A stretch of 64,000 bases of DNA, taken from assembly GCA_012845835.1 (NCBI GenBank), contig JABAKD010000009.1, positions 4,093,324-4,157,323 on the forward strand. The letters are read 5' to 3'. The stretch is from Undaria pinnatifida. Taxonomy: Eukaryota > Sar > Phaeophyceae > Laminariales > Alariaceae. The position numbers and the translations under genes were made by a program. Below, piece after piece: positions 34,201 through 46,448 of the stretch; the stretch's first letter is position 1; every line of letters begins with the position of its first letter. The notes under the pieces are model-generated. The model ran no database searches. It was not told where the DNA came from and worked only from the letters and a program-made list of their open reading frames with translations.

Positions 34201-34556
34201 AAATACACTCCAGCTGTGAGATCGAATATTTTGTCGAAACTCATCCTTGCAAGCTGTTTGTGATACTCCGATCGCGCGTATTACGGGTTGTGTGTCCTCA
34301 TTAAGAATATAGGTCATCGACTTCCCTTGCAACTACAGTGTAGCTATCAGGGTCAACAGGGTGATGTTAAGCAGTATGTGCGCAAAAACTATAGAACCCG
34401 TTTCTGAGGGGAACAAAATCTGACAGCTGTGGTGATGATGGAAGGAAATTTTTAGTATTATCGAGTGAATCCAGTAAGTCGATTAACCGGTGAGGGGAGG
34501 GTGGAATTTTAAGGACGGGCTTATTTTGATCAAAAGAGGGGCGGGAGGGGGGGAGG
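34201..34556 (+). repeat. RG repeat family, copy 7
   Basis: Single-module copy starting AAATACACTCCAGCTGTGAG after TATTATAAAAATT and ending in the G-rich tract. Confidence 0.85.
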
Positions 34557-34689
34557 GTATTATATCATACCAGAGTACAAAATATAAAATACATATATGG
34601 TGCAGCTCCAGCGAAAGGAGGAATGCGAGAAGATGGGCACCTTACGCACAGGAAAAGTCGACGGACGGAGGGGGAAGGAAGGAGAGGGG

Positions 34690-35760
34690 GTGCAGAGATT
34701 GTGGGGTATGCTGTAAGCGGACGATGCGGGCATCGTATCGCGATCGTCAGAAGGGTTGGACATGATGATGACGGCGATCGTGACTGCGTGCTCGTCGTTC
34801 GGGCTTACAGTATCCGAGGCAAAAACAGAGATGATGTGACTGGCACGCAAAAACGGGGGAAGGGTGTCCTTCACGATCAATTCTGCCGGCCAGGTTTACA
34901 AACAAACAATCCAGTTTGTATACTTGGGCGGGGCTATCACCGCAGACAGAGACCTTAGAATTGAAATAACGCGGCTTCTTAAGAGGGCTTGGGCGTGCTT
35001 CCAGCGGTACGATATGGAAATTTACGATCGCCCGGGTGTGCGTTTACGGTTGAAGGTGCGGTTGCTGAAAGCTGAGGTGGTCGAGACACTGCTGTGCGGT
35101 TGCATGACGTGGAGCCCAAAGAAGCCTGACTATGACAGGTTACGACGGGTTCGCCGCTTTATGCTCCTCCGATGCCTTGGATGGCCGAAACGGAAGCGCG
35201 ACGTCCACACCCTATCGTACGCCGACGCGCTTGCCCAGACAGATTCTGAGAGCGTTGAGGCGATAGTGCGCAAACAGAGAATTTTATTTCCGGGATTTGT
35301 GGCATGATGGGGGAAGAGCGTCTGCCATAGAGGGTGATGTTTGGGGAGTTGTTGGGGGTAAGGGCTACTCAGGGGGGCAAGATAAAGACTGGATGGATCA
35401 TCTGAAGGAGGATATGTCGGTCTTTGGAATGAAATTCGAAAAGTGGCGAAAGGCTGCTCAGAAGGCTGGCAGATGGGTTCGAAGCGTAGAGGAGGGAGCT
35501 GAGGTGTTTATGCGGAATTGGCATGAAACGGAGAGACGCAAAGCTGCAGAGCGACACGCAAAGGCTGAGGCAGCGCCATCCACCGATGACATCTCTAAGC
35601 TGCCGGGGGGAGGGGGAAGGGAGGGGGGGCGGGGAGGGGACTGGGGGACGCGGGGGGGGGGGGAGGGGGGGAGGGGGAAAGGGAGGAAGAGAGGAGGAGG
35701 GGAAGGGGGAGCGTCATGCCCGACAGACTGAAGTCTGGGTTTGGCCATCATCGTATTGAA
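34690..35760 (+). pseudogene. LINE (non-LTR retrotransposon) reverse transcriptase, 3' fragment
   Basis: The frame from about 34,693 begins in the RT palm: ADDAGIVSRSSEGLD, where the Tyr of YADD is TAA. A second stop (TGA) follows near 34,840. Then come the typical downstream blocks QFVYLGGAITADRDL, RAWACFQRYDMEIYDRPGVR and KAEVVETLLCGCMTWSP, a frameshift near 35,300, and a C-terminal tail (KDWMDHLKEDMSVFG, GAEVFMRNWHETERRKAAER) ending in a G-rich stretch. The upstream endonuclease and RT fingers are missing, the usual 5' truncation. It is inactive. Tails of this type are common in LINE copies of algae and other protists, from memory. Confidence 0.85.
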
Positions 35761-35929
35761 AGTTGTGGGCCTTCTAATGGCCGTCACAAGATAGAATAAG
35801 ACCGCCCTGACTTCTTCGCCATGTTGCGTTCTCTCCCAGGTGCCATTGATGATGGACGTGATACCCTCTGTTAGCCCAATGCCATCCTTAGCCAGTTCCT
35901 AGGGTCTGCTAGTATAACATTTTCCTTCC

Positions 35930-36115
35930 GTTTATTTTCTTCTTTCTTTCTTCTTTTTTTTTCTTCTTCTTTCCTTGCTTTCTTGTCTTGTCTTTTCTTG
36001 CTTTTTTTGTCATTTTCTTCTCTTTGCTTGCCTTTTTCGTTTTGTTTCGTTTTTCTTCTCTTTTCTTTCCTTTTCTTTGCATTATATTTTCTTTCTTTGT
36101 TTCTCTTTCTCCAAC
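35930..36115 (+). repeat. Polypyrimidine tract
   Basis: About 185 bp almost purely T and C on the plus strand (TTTCTTC, TTTTCTT units). Such tracts can form triplex DNA. ORFs within it encode only Phe/Ser/Leu or Lys/Glu/Arg runs. Confidence 0.9.
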
Positions 36116-37555
36116 TGACTTATGCCTGTCGTGCGTATGCGTAGTGGTATATACTAGTGTAATATATACGTGGTAGTCTTCCTCTGGTGGCAATCGGAAT
36201 ATTTGGTTTCTCCAGGCGTGAGTAGTGAGACGTATGCACCGGCCTGGACCTGGCACATCGTAGACTTACTCCCGATTTCACTTTTATATGTTTCTGGTGG
36301 AGGCATGAATTGCGTCAGCTGTGATATATGCGTGTACCACCTTGGGTTGTGTGTGTGTTTTCCCTGGGGTGTTCCTCAGCTCTAGAGTGACTGGAGCCTG
36401 TCCTGTGACCACGGACTTGATTACGCGAGTTGATGTGAGAACAACGACAACAACATAGCTGCACCAGGTACCACCACCAGCAACATGGAAAAAAGACATC
36501 ACCACCAGGAACCAGCACCACCACATCCACCACAAACACCACAAACACTAGCCGAGCAACAGGAGCACCAGACGCTTGTTGCTCGTGGTGACTAGTGGCC
36601 GTGGTGGCAAGTTGGCTGATCCTCGATACCTGGTAGATGATACATCCGTACACCAGACCAGCGCTTGCCATATATTCATCCTGGTGCAGCAGCAGCGTTT
36701 TTTATTTCTTTCTTCTATCCGATTTGTCATGAACTGCCAACGCACCGGTTACGAGAACACTACGACACGATCAAAACCTGAAAATGAAACAAAAAGGCAA
36801 TAATAACAAAAATTATGAAATGATGCAGAATACACCTGTATTTTTTTCGCATTGTGCATTTTGTAACTATTTTTCAAGGACATCAGCCGTGAGTTTGACG
36901 AATTTCAGGTCAATACTCATCTTTGCAAGCTGCGTTGTTGGTACTCGTAATATACTCCATGAGTGATTTTTGATTGGAGGTGTCTTATTTTTTGTCCACT
37001 ATAATGGTAAGTATTGGTATTTTTACTTCAGGTGGGGAATTTTGAGATAGGTAAAACATCACATCTATTTTACTAATATACAAGGGCTCCGCATGCGCGC
37101 CGGCATTCGCCGGCGCCCATGCTTCGGGTAGGGCAGGGCGGCACTCGGACGAGGAAAAGGGGGGAAAGTTGTAGCTGTTCGATTGAGGTTCTAAAGATAA
37201 TTTGACATTCCATGGCGCCATTCTTTGGGTGAGGAAGGGTAACACTCGACGAAATAAGTTGTAGTAATGAAGAAATTGAAGCTTAAAGTAATGCCAAGAG
37301 TTTGATACGAACTCGAGCTTCTAAAGGTTTACTGATAAAAGGAAAACATATAAACGAAGGAAGCAACCATAGGTGTTATTAAGTGAAATAGGACAGAAAT
37401 AATGCCGAAAGGAGAATTTGAGAACTTCGAGGCGAAGGACATGGCATCAATAAAAAGGTATCGGATGGAAGGGTTAAAAGTGTTTAATTTACGAAAGGGG
37501 AAAAGGAAGGCGCCGTTGATTGTGCCTTGGAAACCCCCTCCGTGTTCACTCCCAC
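36116..37555. other. No recognisable gene; ACC-rich patch
   Basis: A CACCA/CAACA-rich patch lies at 36,435-36,555. Other ORFs (60-118 codons) are unrecognised. Confidence 0.4.
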
Positions 37556-37559
37556 AGTA

Positions 37560-38225
37560 AAACATGTATCTTTCCAAAATATACGAAGAACTCACTCACA
37601 GAAAATAACTAAGGACGACACTGCAGGAAGACACAACTTACAGGGAAATGGCAAGCTAAACTGGAAAAGGGGGATATTCAAGCCTCACACAAGACAAACA
37701 AAGCAATCCCAGACCGGTATGAAATCGTACCACTGTCACCAACAGCCCCTGACTCTAACAGATCAGTAGTTGATCGTACCATAGTCACAAAACAGCTCAC
37801 CGACTCGGCGTGAGATACACGATGGGTCCTTCCGGCTTACTTGCACAATGTACGAGGAACTCACTGGAGCCCTAAAGGGGATATAGAAAAAAAATCCTAG
37901 TGTGGAAGGGTAGGCCCCAAAACAAATCAGTACTTGGTCGTACCATAGTCACAAAATAGCTCTCCGAGTCGGCGTGGGATACACGATGGGTTCTTCGGGC
38001 TTACTTGCACAATGTACGAAGAACTCACTTAGACAGGATCCTTCGAGAGGATATAGAAGGCCCACGATCCAATTAGCACTTTCAAGTCGCAAAAAAATTA
38101 AAAACTAGAAAAATGGCACGCTAAACGGGAAGAGGGGTAATCGAGCCTCACACAAGGCAAACAAGATAATCATAGACCGGTATGAAACCGTACCACTATC
38201 ACTAACAGCCCCCGACTCGGTGGAA
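37560..38225. repeat. Nested tandem duplications
   Basis: Segment ATGGC(A)AGCTAAAC...ACAGCCCCTGACTC occurs at 37,646-37,755 and 38,110-38,220 (464 bp apart). Segment CAGTA(G/C)TTG(A/G)TCGTACCATAG...GAACTCAC occurs at 37,765-37,865 and 37,929-38,030 (164 bp apart). The copies are very similar. No coding evidence. Confidence 0.85.
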
Positions 38226-38308
38226 GGTAGATCCCAAAACAACTTTAATACTCGCAATGTTACACGGCACATCTTCCGAACACATTGGCTCGACGGGAGT
38301 GCGCAAAA

Positions 38309-38520
38309 GACGAAGTTATTTTATACACATTCTTCATACAGGTACTCGTAGTAGCTCCTCCTCCAGAATGTTTTTGCGTAAGGTCGCGCAAAAGAACGGT
38401 TTTGAGCCAATCTCTACCTGCAGACCAAGCACGATCAAAATGATGGAACACTCCAACAGCACCAAACGCGAAATTATATAAAAGCCGAATTATTAGAGCG
38501 ATCTACTACTGGTATAACAC
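38309..38520. repeat. Direct duplication, copy a
   Basis: Matches 38,857-39,061 closely with a few indels (shared GAGCCAATCT, CTACCTGCAGACCAAGC and TGATGGAACACTCCAACAGC). Confidence 0.9.
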
Positions 38521-38798
38521 CAGAAGGAAAGATCTACTCGGAGTATTCATTATTTGCGCGGTCGCAATTCGGCTGGTCATTTGCGTCATGTACGTTGTCT
38601 AGCAGATATTTTATGTGTCCGTGAAGGGTGTCCGTCTAATTTTGCTTCCTAACAAAGTTGTATTCCCGTTTTCGTTTCCAGCCGTAGGTACCCTTGCGCA
38701 GATAGATGTCGTAGTATGCACATTCGTCTACGAAAAGCACGCCATCGTTCACGCGTTATTTGTTTAGTTCTTTTTGTAGGTTGTCCGACGTTGTTGTA

Positions 38799-39439
38799 CT
38801 AATAATACCTTATCAGACTGTAAGCAGATGTAATTTCTTCATGTGCGAATTCACCCGACGAAGTTATTTCATACACATTCTTAATATAGTTAGTAACTCC
38901 TCCTCCAGAACGTTTTTGCGTATAGTCGTGTAAAGGAACGGTTTTGAGCCAATCTGTACCTGCAGACCAAGCCATCTCAAAATGATGGAACACTCCAACA
39001 GCACCAAACGCAATAGTATAAAAAGCCGAATTATTTGAGCGATCTACTACTGGTATAACACGCGTTCTTCTGGACGTATCATGTATGTGTCGTCTTGCAG
39101 CCACACCTTCAGCCACATGTCCGGCACGCACACAGCAGTACATGACAGCCCTACAGCACACACGCAACCAACCGCTGCACGTATGAAGCCTACAGCGCGG
39201 CACCATGAATAACGAATGACCGCGACGGCTTGATTAGCACCCTCTTGCAAAGTTGTATATGCGGAAACATTATCAAGTACCGTTTGTATATGATGCCAAT
39301 TTTGTAAATCATCCAGGTGCGTGCAATTAAATGCCTGGTGCACAATCTGTGACCAAACAAAAGAAAGTTGCACATGCCACCGCAAAATCCCAAACATTAT
39401 CACGTACCGTTTGCAAAAGAGGCCAAATTTGTAAATCAT
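38799..39439 (-). pseudogene. Unrecognised coding-like region with frameshift
   Basis: Minus-strand frame 39,439-39,047 (130 codons) contains LDDLQNWHHIQTVLDNV and a hydrophobic Cys/Val/Ala-rich segment that could cross a membrane. In the next frame (39,206-38,799) protein-like sequence continues (AFGAVGVFHHFEMAWSAGTD). The segment around LDDLQ is itself a diverged repeat of sequence just upstream. The distal part is duplicated at 38.3 kb. I recognise no family; it may be a broken gene or part of an unknown repeat. Confidence 0.3.
38857..39061. repeat. Direct duplication, copy b
   Basis: Partner of 38,309-38,520. On the minus strand it is the distal part of an unrecognised protein-like frame. 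Confidence 0.9.
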
Positions 39440-40535
39440 TCAGGCGTTGCAGCCATTAAGATTCAGCATTTTCTCCAAAATTCCTCCTCGACACTCGCTC
39501 GTCTCGCTCGGCGCCCGTCCGCGTTCACGTCGATGTGCGGAACGGACACGGCAGGGGGAGGGGCGTTGGAGCCGCCCCCCGAAGGCGGCGCTCGAACCAA
39601 GCCATATTCGACCGAGAATTCCAGTTCCGCGAATCGCATACTTAAGCCGAGACAAAAAACTCCTGACCAAAGTCCATGACACCAAGGAATGACTCGATAT
39701 TCAAGGAATGATTTTATATATTTTTATTACTGTAGTTTCCACTATACTGCTTTATCATATATATGGTAGGCGGTTTATTTTGCTTTTCTCCACCCGGGGG
39801 CTTTAATATCGGGAAGAGTACGAATACATAATATTATTATGCATTTTGTTATTCCTTATTTTTCACGTATACCGACGTACGTACGTATTTGACCTGCCGA
39901 GTACACAAACATGATGCCCTACGTTTCCGGCCTGCTTAGCACCATTCGACGCGAGAGTCAACGAGAAAAGACATGCTGAAATCTTCTCCAGATGAACATT
40001 TTGGGCAAGAACCGTAGTGGGGGGGGGGGGGGGCGAAGACCCTACTTTGTGACGCCGGATCTGAGGTACATACTATGCGACAATTAGTGTATAGGAATGA
40101 GTGAGAAATGAAGGGCGAAAATATTAAATGGGATGGAAAACAAAACAAAGAAAATAAATAAATAGAAAATGTCCACGAACACCGACACCCCACCGATCCA
40201 CTCCTGTATAAGGTTTTCGCGCTGACGCGCATCGCTTCACGAGAAATATTGGTGGGTGGTGTTGGGACAACCGGCCCAGGGGTCAACCGACCCGCCCAGT
40301 TACTCTTTTACCCGCAACCCACAACGCACACCCACCAACCAATATACTTGCCCATGAGCCGAAAAGATTTCTGTGCTGACATATATTGGTACGCTCTAAA
40401 TACAAAACGATATACAATCAATGACAAATGCAGCAACACAGCAAAAAGAGAAGAATCGCCGACGCAGTAGCTTAATGCAGTAAGGAGTTTGACCACTTGA
40501 AGGCGTCTGTCACGCTTCTCATTGCCACTGTTCTT
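39440..40535. other. No recognisable feature
   Basis: Short ORFs on both strands near 39,450-39,690, a G homopolymer near 40,018-40,032, and otherwise unassigned DNA. Confidence 0.4.
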
Positions 40536-40740
40536 GTAATGAGGATCTAGTGATTCGAGGAGGCCGAAGGCCGACGAGCATCGATTAGATGCTCTTCTAT
40601 AAGGGTTCATGTGTGCGGTTGTGGGCGTGTACCCCTGCTCACGAACGGACACAAACGGACGAAAACAGTTCCGAAAACTGCCACAGCGTGCCTTCATTTA
40701 CTGGATTGCTTAATATTGAGGTTTGTCCTTCGTCTGTCCC
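40536..40740 (+). repeat. R190 repeat, copy 2 (uninterrupted; MITE empty site)
   Basis: Matches the flanks of MITE copy B and runs through the insertion point without interruption (GGATTGCTTAATATTGAGG at about 40,707-40,728). Confidence 0.85.
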
Positions 40741-41284
40741 CCGAAGTTAAAAACCCTCCGAACGCAATATTAGGTGCACGTACTACCTCTACCGTACCAC
40801 AGTTTAAAGTTATCAATGGCATGCGTCTTTAGATGACAAAAACGGCACGAGAGGCGGAGCTGCGGGCACAACCCCACACTAGTGCACGGTTGGTACTGCT
40901 TACGCACGAGGCAACGTGAGACGATGCGTGAAGGGTCCGTCAAAATGGTCGCAGAAGGACGCAAAGGACAACAACAGCAGATAGGGATATTCCCAACACG
41001 TTGACGCATACACGGTTCGGAAACGACGGTAGTCGGTATAGGAGAGACGCCAAAACGTAGGCCTCAATGCGGTTCCGTCCTGAACGGCGAACGCTGAGAA
41101 ATGTGACGAATCATCTCACGTAAGGGCAGCTTGAGAAGTTTGTAGCTCCTAGCATAAGGAGTTCAATATTGCACCTTATGAGTGACTTGGAGTACATTAT
41201 TTTCCGAAGCCCGACCAACGCTGCTATGCGCTAGTCATTAGACAACAATGCTCGTACATCTATCACATTAGCCGATATTTCTAC

Positions 41285-41420
41285 AAGGGTTGAGGAGATC
41301 AATCGAGTGGAAACTTTTGTCCCAAAACGTGCAACCGCTATCGTGGGATGACTCTCCGCTACGATAGCAAGCCGGCTTTGAAATTTTAAGGAGGTTCCCC
41401 ACTTGTGGATGTCCATACCG
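41285..41420. repeat. Diverged direct repeat, copy 1
   Basis: Shares ordered phrases with 49,046-49,200: GTTGAGGAG(A/C)TCAATCG, CCCAAAAC...GTGCAACC, TA(T/C)CGTGG(G/T)ATGA, ATGTCCAT/ACATCCAT. Identity is low; probably an old repeat. Confidence 0.45.
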
Positions 41421-41698
41421 AACCCCAACCCTTGGAGGTGGCAAATACAAAGTAGCAACCCGGTAGACTCCCCGTCCTTCACCGACCGTCTAGTCGTCTG
41501 AGCAAGATTACACGATCGGTATTGTCAAGCCTCGTTTCAATTTGCTGTTCGTTACGTTGTCAGGAAGTTAGCGTCATGTGAGTGCGGCTTGTCTTTGAAA
41601 CGTTGCCGCAGCCGTTCTAGCAGTATGTCGATCCCGTCGTCGTCTGCATAGTAGACATCATTTAGTCGGGCCTCTCATCTCGACAAGACGATATATAT

Positions 41699-42256
41699 AT
41701 GAATGGTTTCATTGTTGTTGGTACTGAGTACTACCGTGAATGCTCAGTGTGCGCCAAAAGCAGGAACAATATACACATTTCATGCTATAAGACCTCAAGC
41801 GCCTTTCCAAAACAATCACTGTTTCATATTCATTTCCCGCAAAAGTGGTCTTCACAGAACGCCTTCGGTGACACTCACCTCCGCATCTCTTGGTATCACA
41901 ACACATCACAAAGCCTCTACACAAATCAATATTTCCACCGTCAGAAACCGGCAGGGGCCATTCTCACCAACCACGCGGATGTCAGCATTCCCGGCGACGC
42001 CAGTTTTGCCTACAACCCGGCCGACAGGGTCGGGGGTGAGATATCGCATGCACGTATGAAGCATGTCACAGATGGGAGGCAGCAGCACCTGATTGTTTAT
42101 GCTGCTGGTCTTCCTATAGGAGGGAAGAGCTCTCCACTCATCCTACTCACATCCTCGGGCATGAACCTAAGAAGAAGTGGAAACCGACCCCGATGCATGT
42201 TCAAACTCAACGGACTAGACATTTCAACGACATCATGGAGAGGGTGTGGTCGTTAG
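41699..42256 (+). CDS. Unrecognised ORF, possibly secreted or frameshifted
   Basis: Two overlapping plus-strand frames are open. One (41,699-42,256, 185 codons) reads to GGEISHARMKHVTDGRQQ and beyond. The other (41,703-42,059) starts MVSLLLVLSTTVNAQC, which looks like a signal peptide with cleavage after NA. A single coding sequence starting in the second frame and shifting to the first is conceivable. No domain, homologue or splice signal is evident. It is among the longest clean frames in the 36-50 kb region, but it may still be chance. Confidence 0.25.
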   Translation: MNGFIVVGTEYYRECSVCAKSRNNIHISCYKTSSAFPKQSLFHIHFPQKWSSQNAFGDTHLRISWYHNTSQSLYTNQYFHRQKPAGAILTNHADVSIPGDASFAYNPADRVGGEISHARMKHVTDGRQQHLIVYAAGLPIGGKSSPLILLTSSGMNLRRSGNRPRCMFKLNGLDISTTSWRGCGR

Positions 42257-43146
42257 TTGCAGCACTAGCAGTGGAGGATCTTTGTCAGTCGAAATTGCTT
42301 GCAAAAAATACATGCTGCCTTTTTCGTAGCACGAATATACCGTCGTATACATGTGTATTTCGTTTTTCAACATAAATTTCCATTCCTAGCGCCCCGCGTA
42401 ACATGATTTAACACTCTGCGACCTTCTCGGGAGGTCGTCGGTTTCGAGGCAGCTATCACCGCTTCTCCCCGACGGAACTTCCTTCACTTTGAATCCTGCG
42501 AAACAGGATAGAGCTTTCCCACTCATCGTAGATTTCGATGCAGACTTTTCCCCGAAATCACGCTCGTGCACGTTTCAGGCAGGCCTGTTATCATATCGAA
42601 TCAAATAGAATACCTACCTTGAAAGATTTTGACTCATCGTAACATCGATTATAAGACGCACGCAGCGGTCGCGTTGGCGGCACGCCCCCCTTTTCTTCAT
42701 CATTTTCATATTTAGACCTGATGTGAAACGATAAGGTAGTGCTACACACGGCTGAATACTCCGACGGACTAGGTAAAAACAACATATCTCTTTCTCCAAA
42801 CAATATTGAATTCTGACAACCTTTGTGTTAACCAAACGCCTTCGTTCAGAAAACCTAATCGTTGTCTCATCACACCCGTCATTTTTTACGCAGTTTACGG
42901 CTGGACTGCCTGGGGCGCTGTCACACGAAGGAGCACCCCCGCTGGAGAACACGATATTTCTTCCGCAAAAGGTGGGCCGATGCTACAATCAAGGGAATCA
43001 CGTTTTTTCGGTCAAAACTAGTGCTGTCTATGGGGGTTCTTAACTAAGGAGAGGCATCAAACGTCTTGCGAATTACCATTTGCATGTTCACCATTTCTTG
43101 GCTTCATCGTCGGGTCTAGGCGTGTTTTCGGTGTTTCAGTTTCGTG
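42257..43146. other. No recognisable feature
   Basis: ORFs of 60-112 codons on both strands, none recognised. Confidence 0.4.
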
Positions 43147-43421
43147 GATTAACCTATTGATTGAGGGTTTTGTTGTTTGCAGTGGTTTATCGCAGAGGCT
43201 ATGGGTCACTCGCGCGAGTGACTCTCGGCTCAGGCTTTCGTGCTGTTTTATTCATTCTAAATCAATATCCAGCAACATGATTTGCCACACGCCGCGGAAA
43301 AAACAAATCGCCTAGTCTAATGTATGAGGTACAGAGTCAATAATAATGTGAGTGTGAGTGGTCAACACCCGGTAGTGACAAAACTAGGGTTGGAGTTCCT
43401 TTTGCCGTGGCCTACACCTGA
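43147..43421 (-). mobile_element. MITE, family M1, old copy
   Basis: It aligns end to end with copy B. Best-preserved parts are GGGTCACTCGCGCGAGTGAC, the stretch around ATGAGGTACAGAGTCAATA, and AATCAATATCCAGCAACATG. The terminal repeats are badly eroded, so the ends are approximate and no duplication can be seen. Confidence 0.6.
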
Positions 43422-45955
43422 TGCTGATACTATACACTATAATATACACACGTTGGTACACATACATGCGTTTTTATGCATACTTTGATACACACACTTT
43501 AATATTGATTGTAAATTGTAGCTACGTACATAAAATAAAAAGCTCCTCAAGTAAGGAGCGTCAGCCAATGTAGTAGTTGTACACTCTACCTCTAGCGTAT
43601 CATGGGGCAGAGACAGGTACAACATTTGAACGGCAGCCATATACTGCAAGCAATGAAATGATGACTCACCCGACTCACGTCAAATGGAAGACTGTTTTGG
43701 AAGGAGCCACGGGTGATTATTAGCACATATTGAGGTTTACAGCTTGCACCCGCTGCTGCGGAGACCTAACCTCGAGCATATATCAGCCGTTGCCAGTAAT
43801 GGAGATAGCCACGGGCATTTGTTTATTGACAATGTGATAGGTCCTCAATACTTGTGCGGTTCCAATACCTAAATCGCAAGTCCATTAACTCCCCGGATCG
43901 GGTTTCGCGGGGTGGAGTCGTATCAGTGCGCTGAGCTTGATCGTCTATAGCATAGTCATACTGCCAAGTCTGGCGATCTGGTGCTTACCGGCACTGGTGC
44001 CAAAGCTTGATTAAGTGTTTGCGCATTGCGCCTGAAGGGTTGGTGTTTTTAGGAAAACATCCGTGTAAAAGAATGAAACTCGAACCTCAGTTGGCTTTTC
44101 ACCTGAGATTCAGTCTTCGCCTTGCGAGTAATCTGAGTACTAAAGCTACATTTTTGTCTGCCTCTCCGCAACAAACAACCACACGGGATCACTCTCAACA
44201 ATGTACTCAATTGAACGATCGGCAAGGGGGTAGTCTGTCTCCCCGATCCAAAACATGTTTTTACAAAGACGGTGTGAAAGTGGAGATTCCGCGGAACACA
44301 GCGAAGGATATGGTGACGTATGTTCACAGAACAAGATATCACAGCAGCACGACGAAAGCCCCGGGCGTGGTTAACCCCTTTACCGAGGCGTGCAACGGTA
44401 GCGGTAGAAGAAGCCCTGTTGTTCTAAAACAAGTGATGACTGATGAACCTCGTTACTCCGAAGTCATCGGCACTTCCTATTGCTTTTAGCAGTAGGTATC
44501 GGTCGATACCTAGGCTATTACATGGTGTGTCGGTCAGGATCTTCCCCGACACAAAAATGAACTTTTGAGAGGGGTACATCAAGCTCCTTTGCAATTGAGT
44601 ATCTCCATACAAAACGTACTTGGCTTGTATGGGTGCATTCGCCCTTACCGTGATGGCACGGTGTCTGTTGACATTGGTAGGTGTGCAGTAGTAGTTGATT
44701 GATGCCATACATTGAAACAAGACAATGGCCGGGTGCGGTGCGCTAGTGTTGCAGCTAGCGTGCGCACGTTCGACGTCAAATTCTCAACTACGGCGTCATT
44801 CCACGCTAGACGTTCGGCAGAGGTACCTGGGCTCTTGCTAACATGAAAAGCTCAACATCTCACCCGAATCATGACCTTTCCGAAATAGTTCGTTGTCGCA
44901 ACCACGACCATTATTTCCATGCACTAATTCTTGAACATATGTGCTCGTTACATGATGAATTCAACGGATAGTTCCACATTTGAAGAGGTCCTCAACTGAG
45001 GAAACCCTCCGTTAAAATCCCGTACGAGACGACTGGATTCGTCCAGCGGGAAACCTCCTGCCGAAAACCATCAGTTATTTCTAGAGTGGACTACGTTACG
45101 ATGAAGGCGGTGCGGTATCCCTACTATTTATCTCCGAACTCAGGCCTGTCGCGCGCGTGGCTCAGTACTAACCTCTATGGCAGAGTTATACAATCGATTT
45201 CGTCGGTGCATTTTCGAATTACGGAATTCAGCCGCTTGGTGGTGCTTATCGCGAACACGACCACGACATACACGACAAACATGCTAAAATAATGTTGAAT
45301 GCGCGGAAACATGGTGGTCGATAAACATGACCCCCCCTCTCCCCGTCACCACGGGCGTTTGATGTACAGTTGTAGACAATACGTTTCAAAGTAAGCAGTC
45401 TCTCAGAGAGACGAGCTGTGGATCTCTTCACCGCAGCATAAGCTATGCACGCAATTCGTCGCAATCGTTTTAATTTTTTCAAACATTCAAACTCTGCCTA
45501 GCTCAACGAAGACACTGCACGTCCTTCCGGGTGTGACCCCGTGTCATTCGCGTGTGCCTTTTCTTTTTAGCTGTTTCTCGTGTAATATGACACGCACAGG
45601 AGCAATCAAGATGATCGACTCAACCACCACCATTGTCGAAGGATTGGCGAAGCCCTTGGCCCCTAAGCGAAGGTGTGATGTGCGAGAGCAACGATAGAAC
45701 ACTCATCTCAACGACACGTGTTTTTCACTGTTTGAGGCAAATTCTTTCTGGTATCGTTGCGGTCAGTATGTTCAAGCGAAGAACTGCCGGTTATCTCACA
45801 ATGTTACACGTGAGCAAAATCTGTTTTGGGATTTGGGCGTAAGTAAGAGCTATGTCGGGTTGTGCGTACGAATGCCGGCCAAGTCATTAGTAGGGTGAAA
45901 TTTTGAGCCTTTCGAGTTTGTATCTCAGAGAGTTTACGTTGCACCGCTGTCGGGG
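43422..45955. other. Decayed repeat DNA; possible very old MITE near 44.0-44.26 kb
   Basis: No gene recognised. 44,000-44,260 has weak order-preserving similarity to M1 elements (CTTGCGAGTAATC, AATGTACTC, CCCCGATCCAAAACATG). A 160-codon frame at 44,007-44,489 overlaps it and is unrecognised. Confidence 0.3.
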
Positions 45956-46239
45956 GATGAACGCATGCTACGATAGGGGGAGGTCTCCCTTTTTTTTTTT
46001 TGGCTTTTTTGAGTTCTGAATCACGGGGCTCCTTAATCCATAATCGTCGGGGGAAAAAAAAAAATACGACATTCGATTTTTGAACAACTTCTCGCTGAGT
46101 ACGTAGCTGGGATTTTGGATTTGATCATCCCGTGGCAGTTTTATTTCTGTATATATCATTGTTAGGTACACGTCGAGTAAGCTCCCAATGTTGTGGATTC
46201 TCAGAAAAAAAGTGGTTCGCCTCTACCCTAGCTCCCGTC
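45956..46239 (-). mobile_element. MITE, family M1, old copy
   Basis: The left end GCTACGATAGGGGGAGGTCT then CCC(T)n GGC(T)n matches copy B (GCTACGGTAGGGGGGTCCC, then T runs). The right end TCTACCCTAGCTCCCGTC matches its right TIR. No clear duplication. Confidence 0.6.
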
Positions 46240-46448
46240 GATGCCTCCTCAGGAGGTGGATACTTTCGACGCGCGCTACGGCAGGCGTGCACCGGTCCGG
46301 CCTATTTTCTAAGGCTCCTCGCCGAAAAAACGACTAGATATCTCACCCAAAATTATAATATTTAACCCTAAACTCGGCCTTGGATTGATTTTACGATACA
46401 CGCCCCCCCAATACCAGCAATAATACCCTTATCTATATAAAAATAAAT

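Noticed and set aside
35930-36115. Phe/Ser-rich ORF as a membrane protein
   Set aside because: It is the translation of a polypyrimidine tract.
43203-43222. Perfect palindrome GTCACTCGCGCGAGTGAC as a regulator binding site
   Set aside because: The same palindrome core lies in MITE copies at 5.57 and 33.21 kb; it is part of the element.
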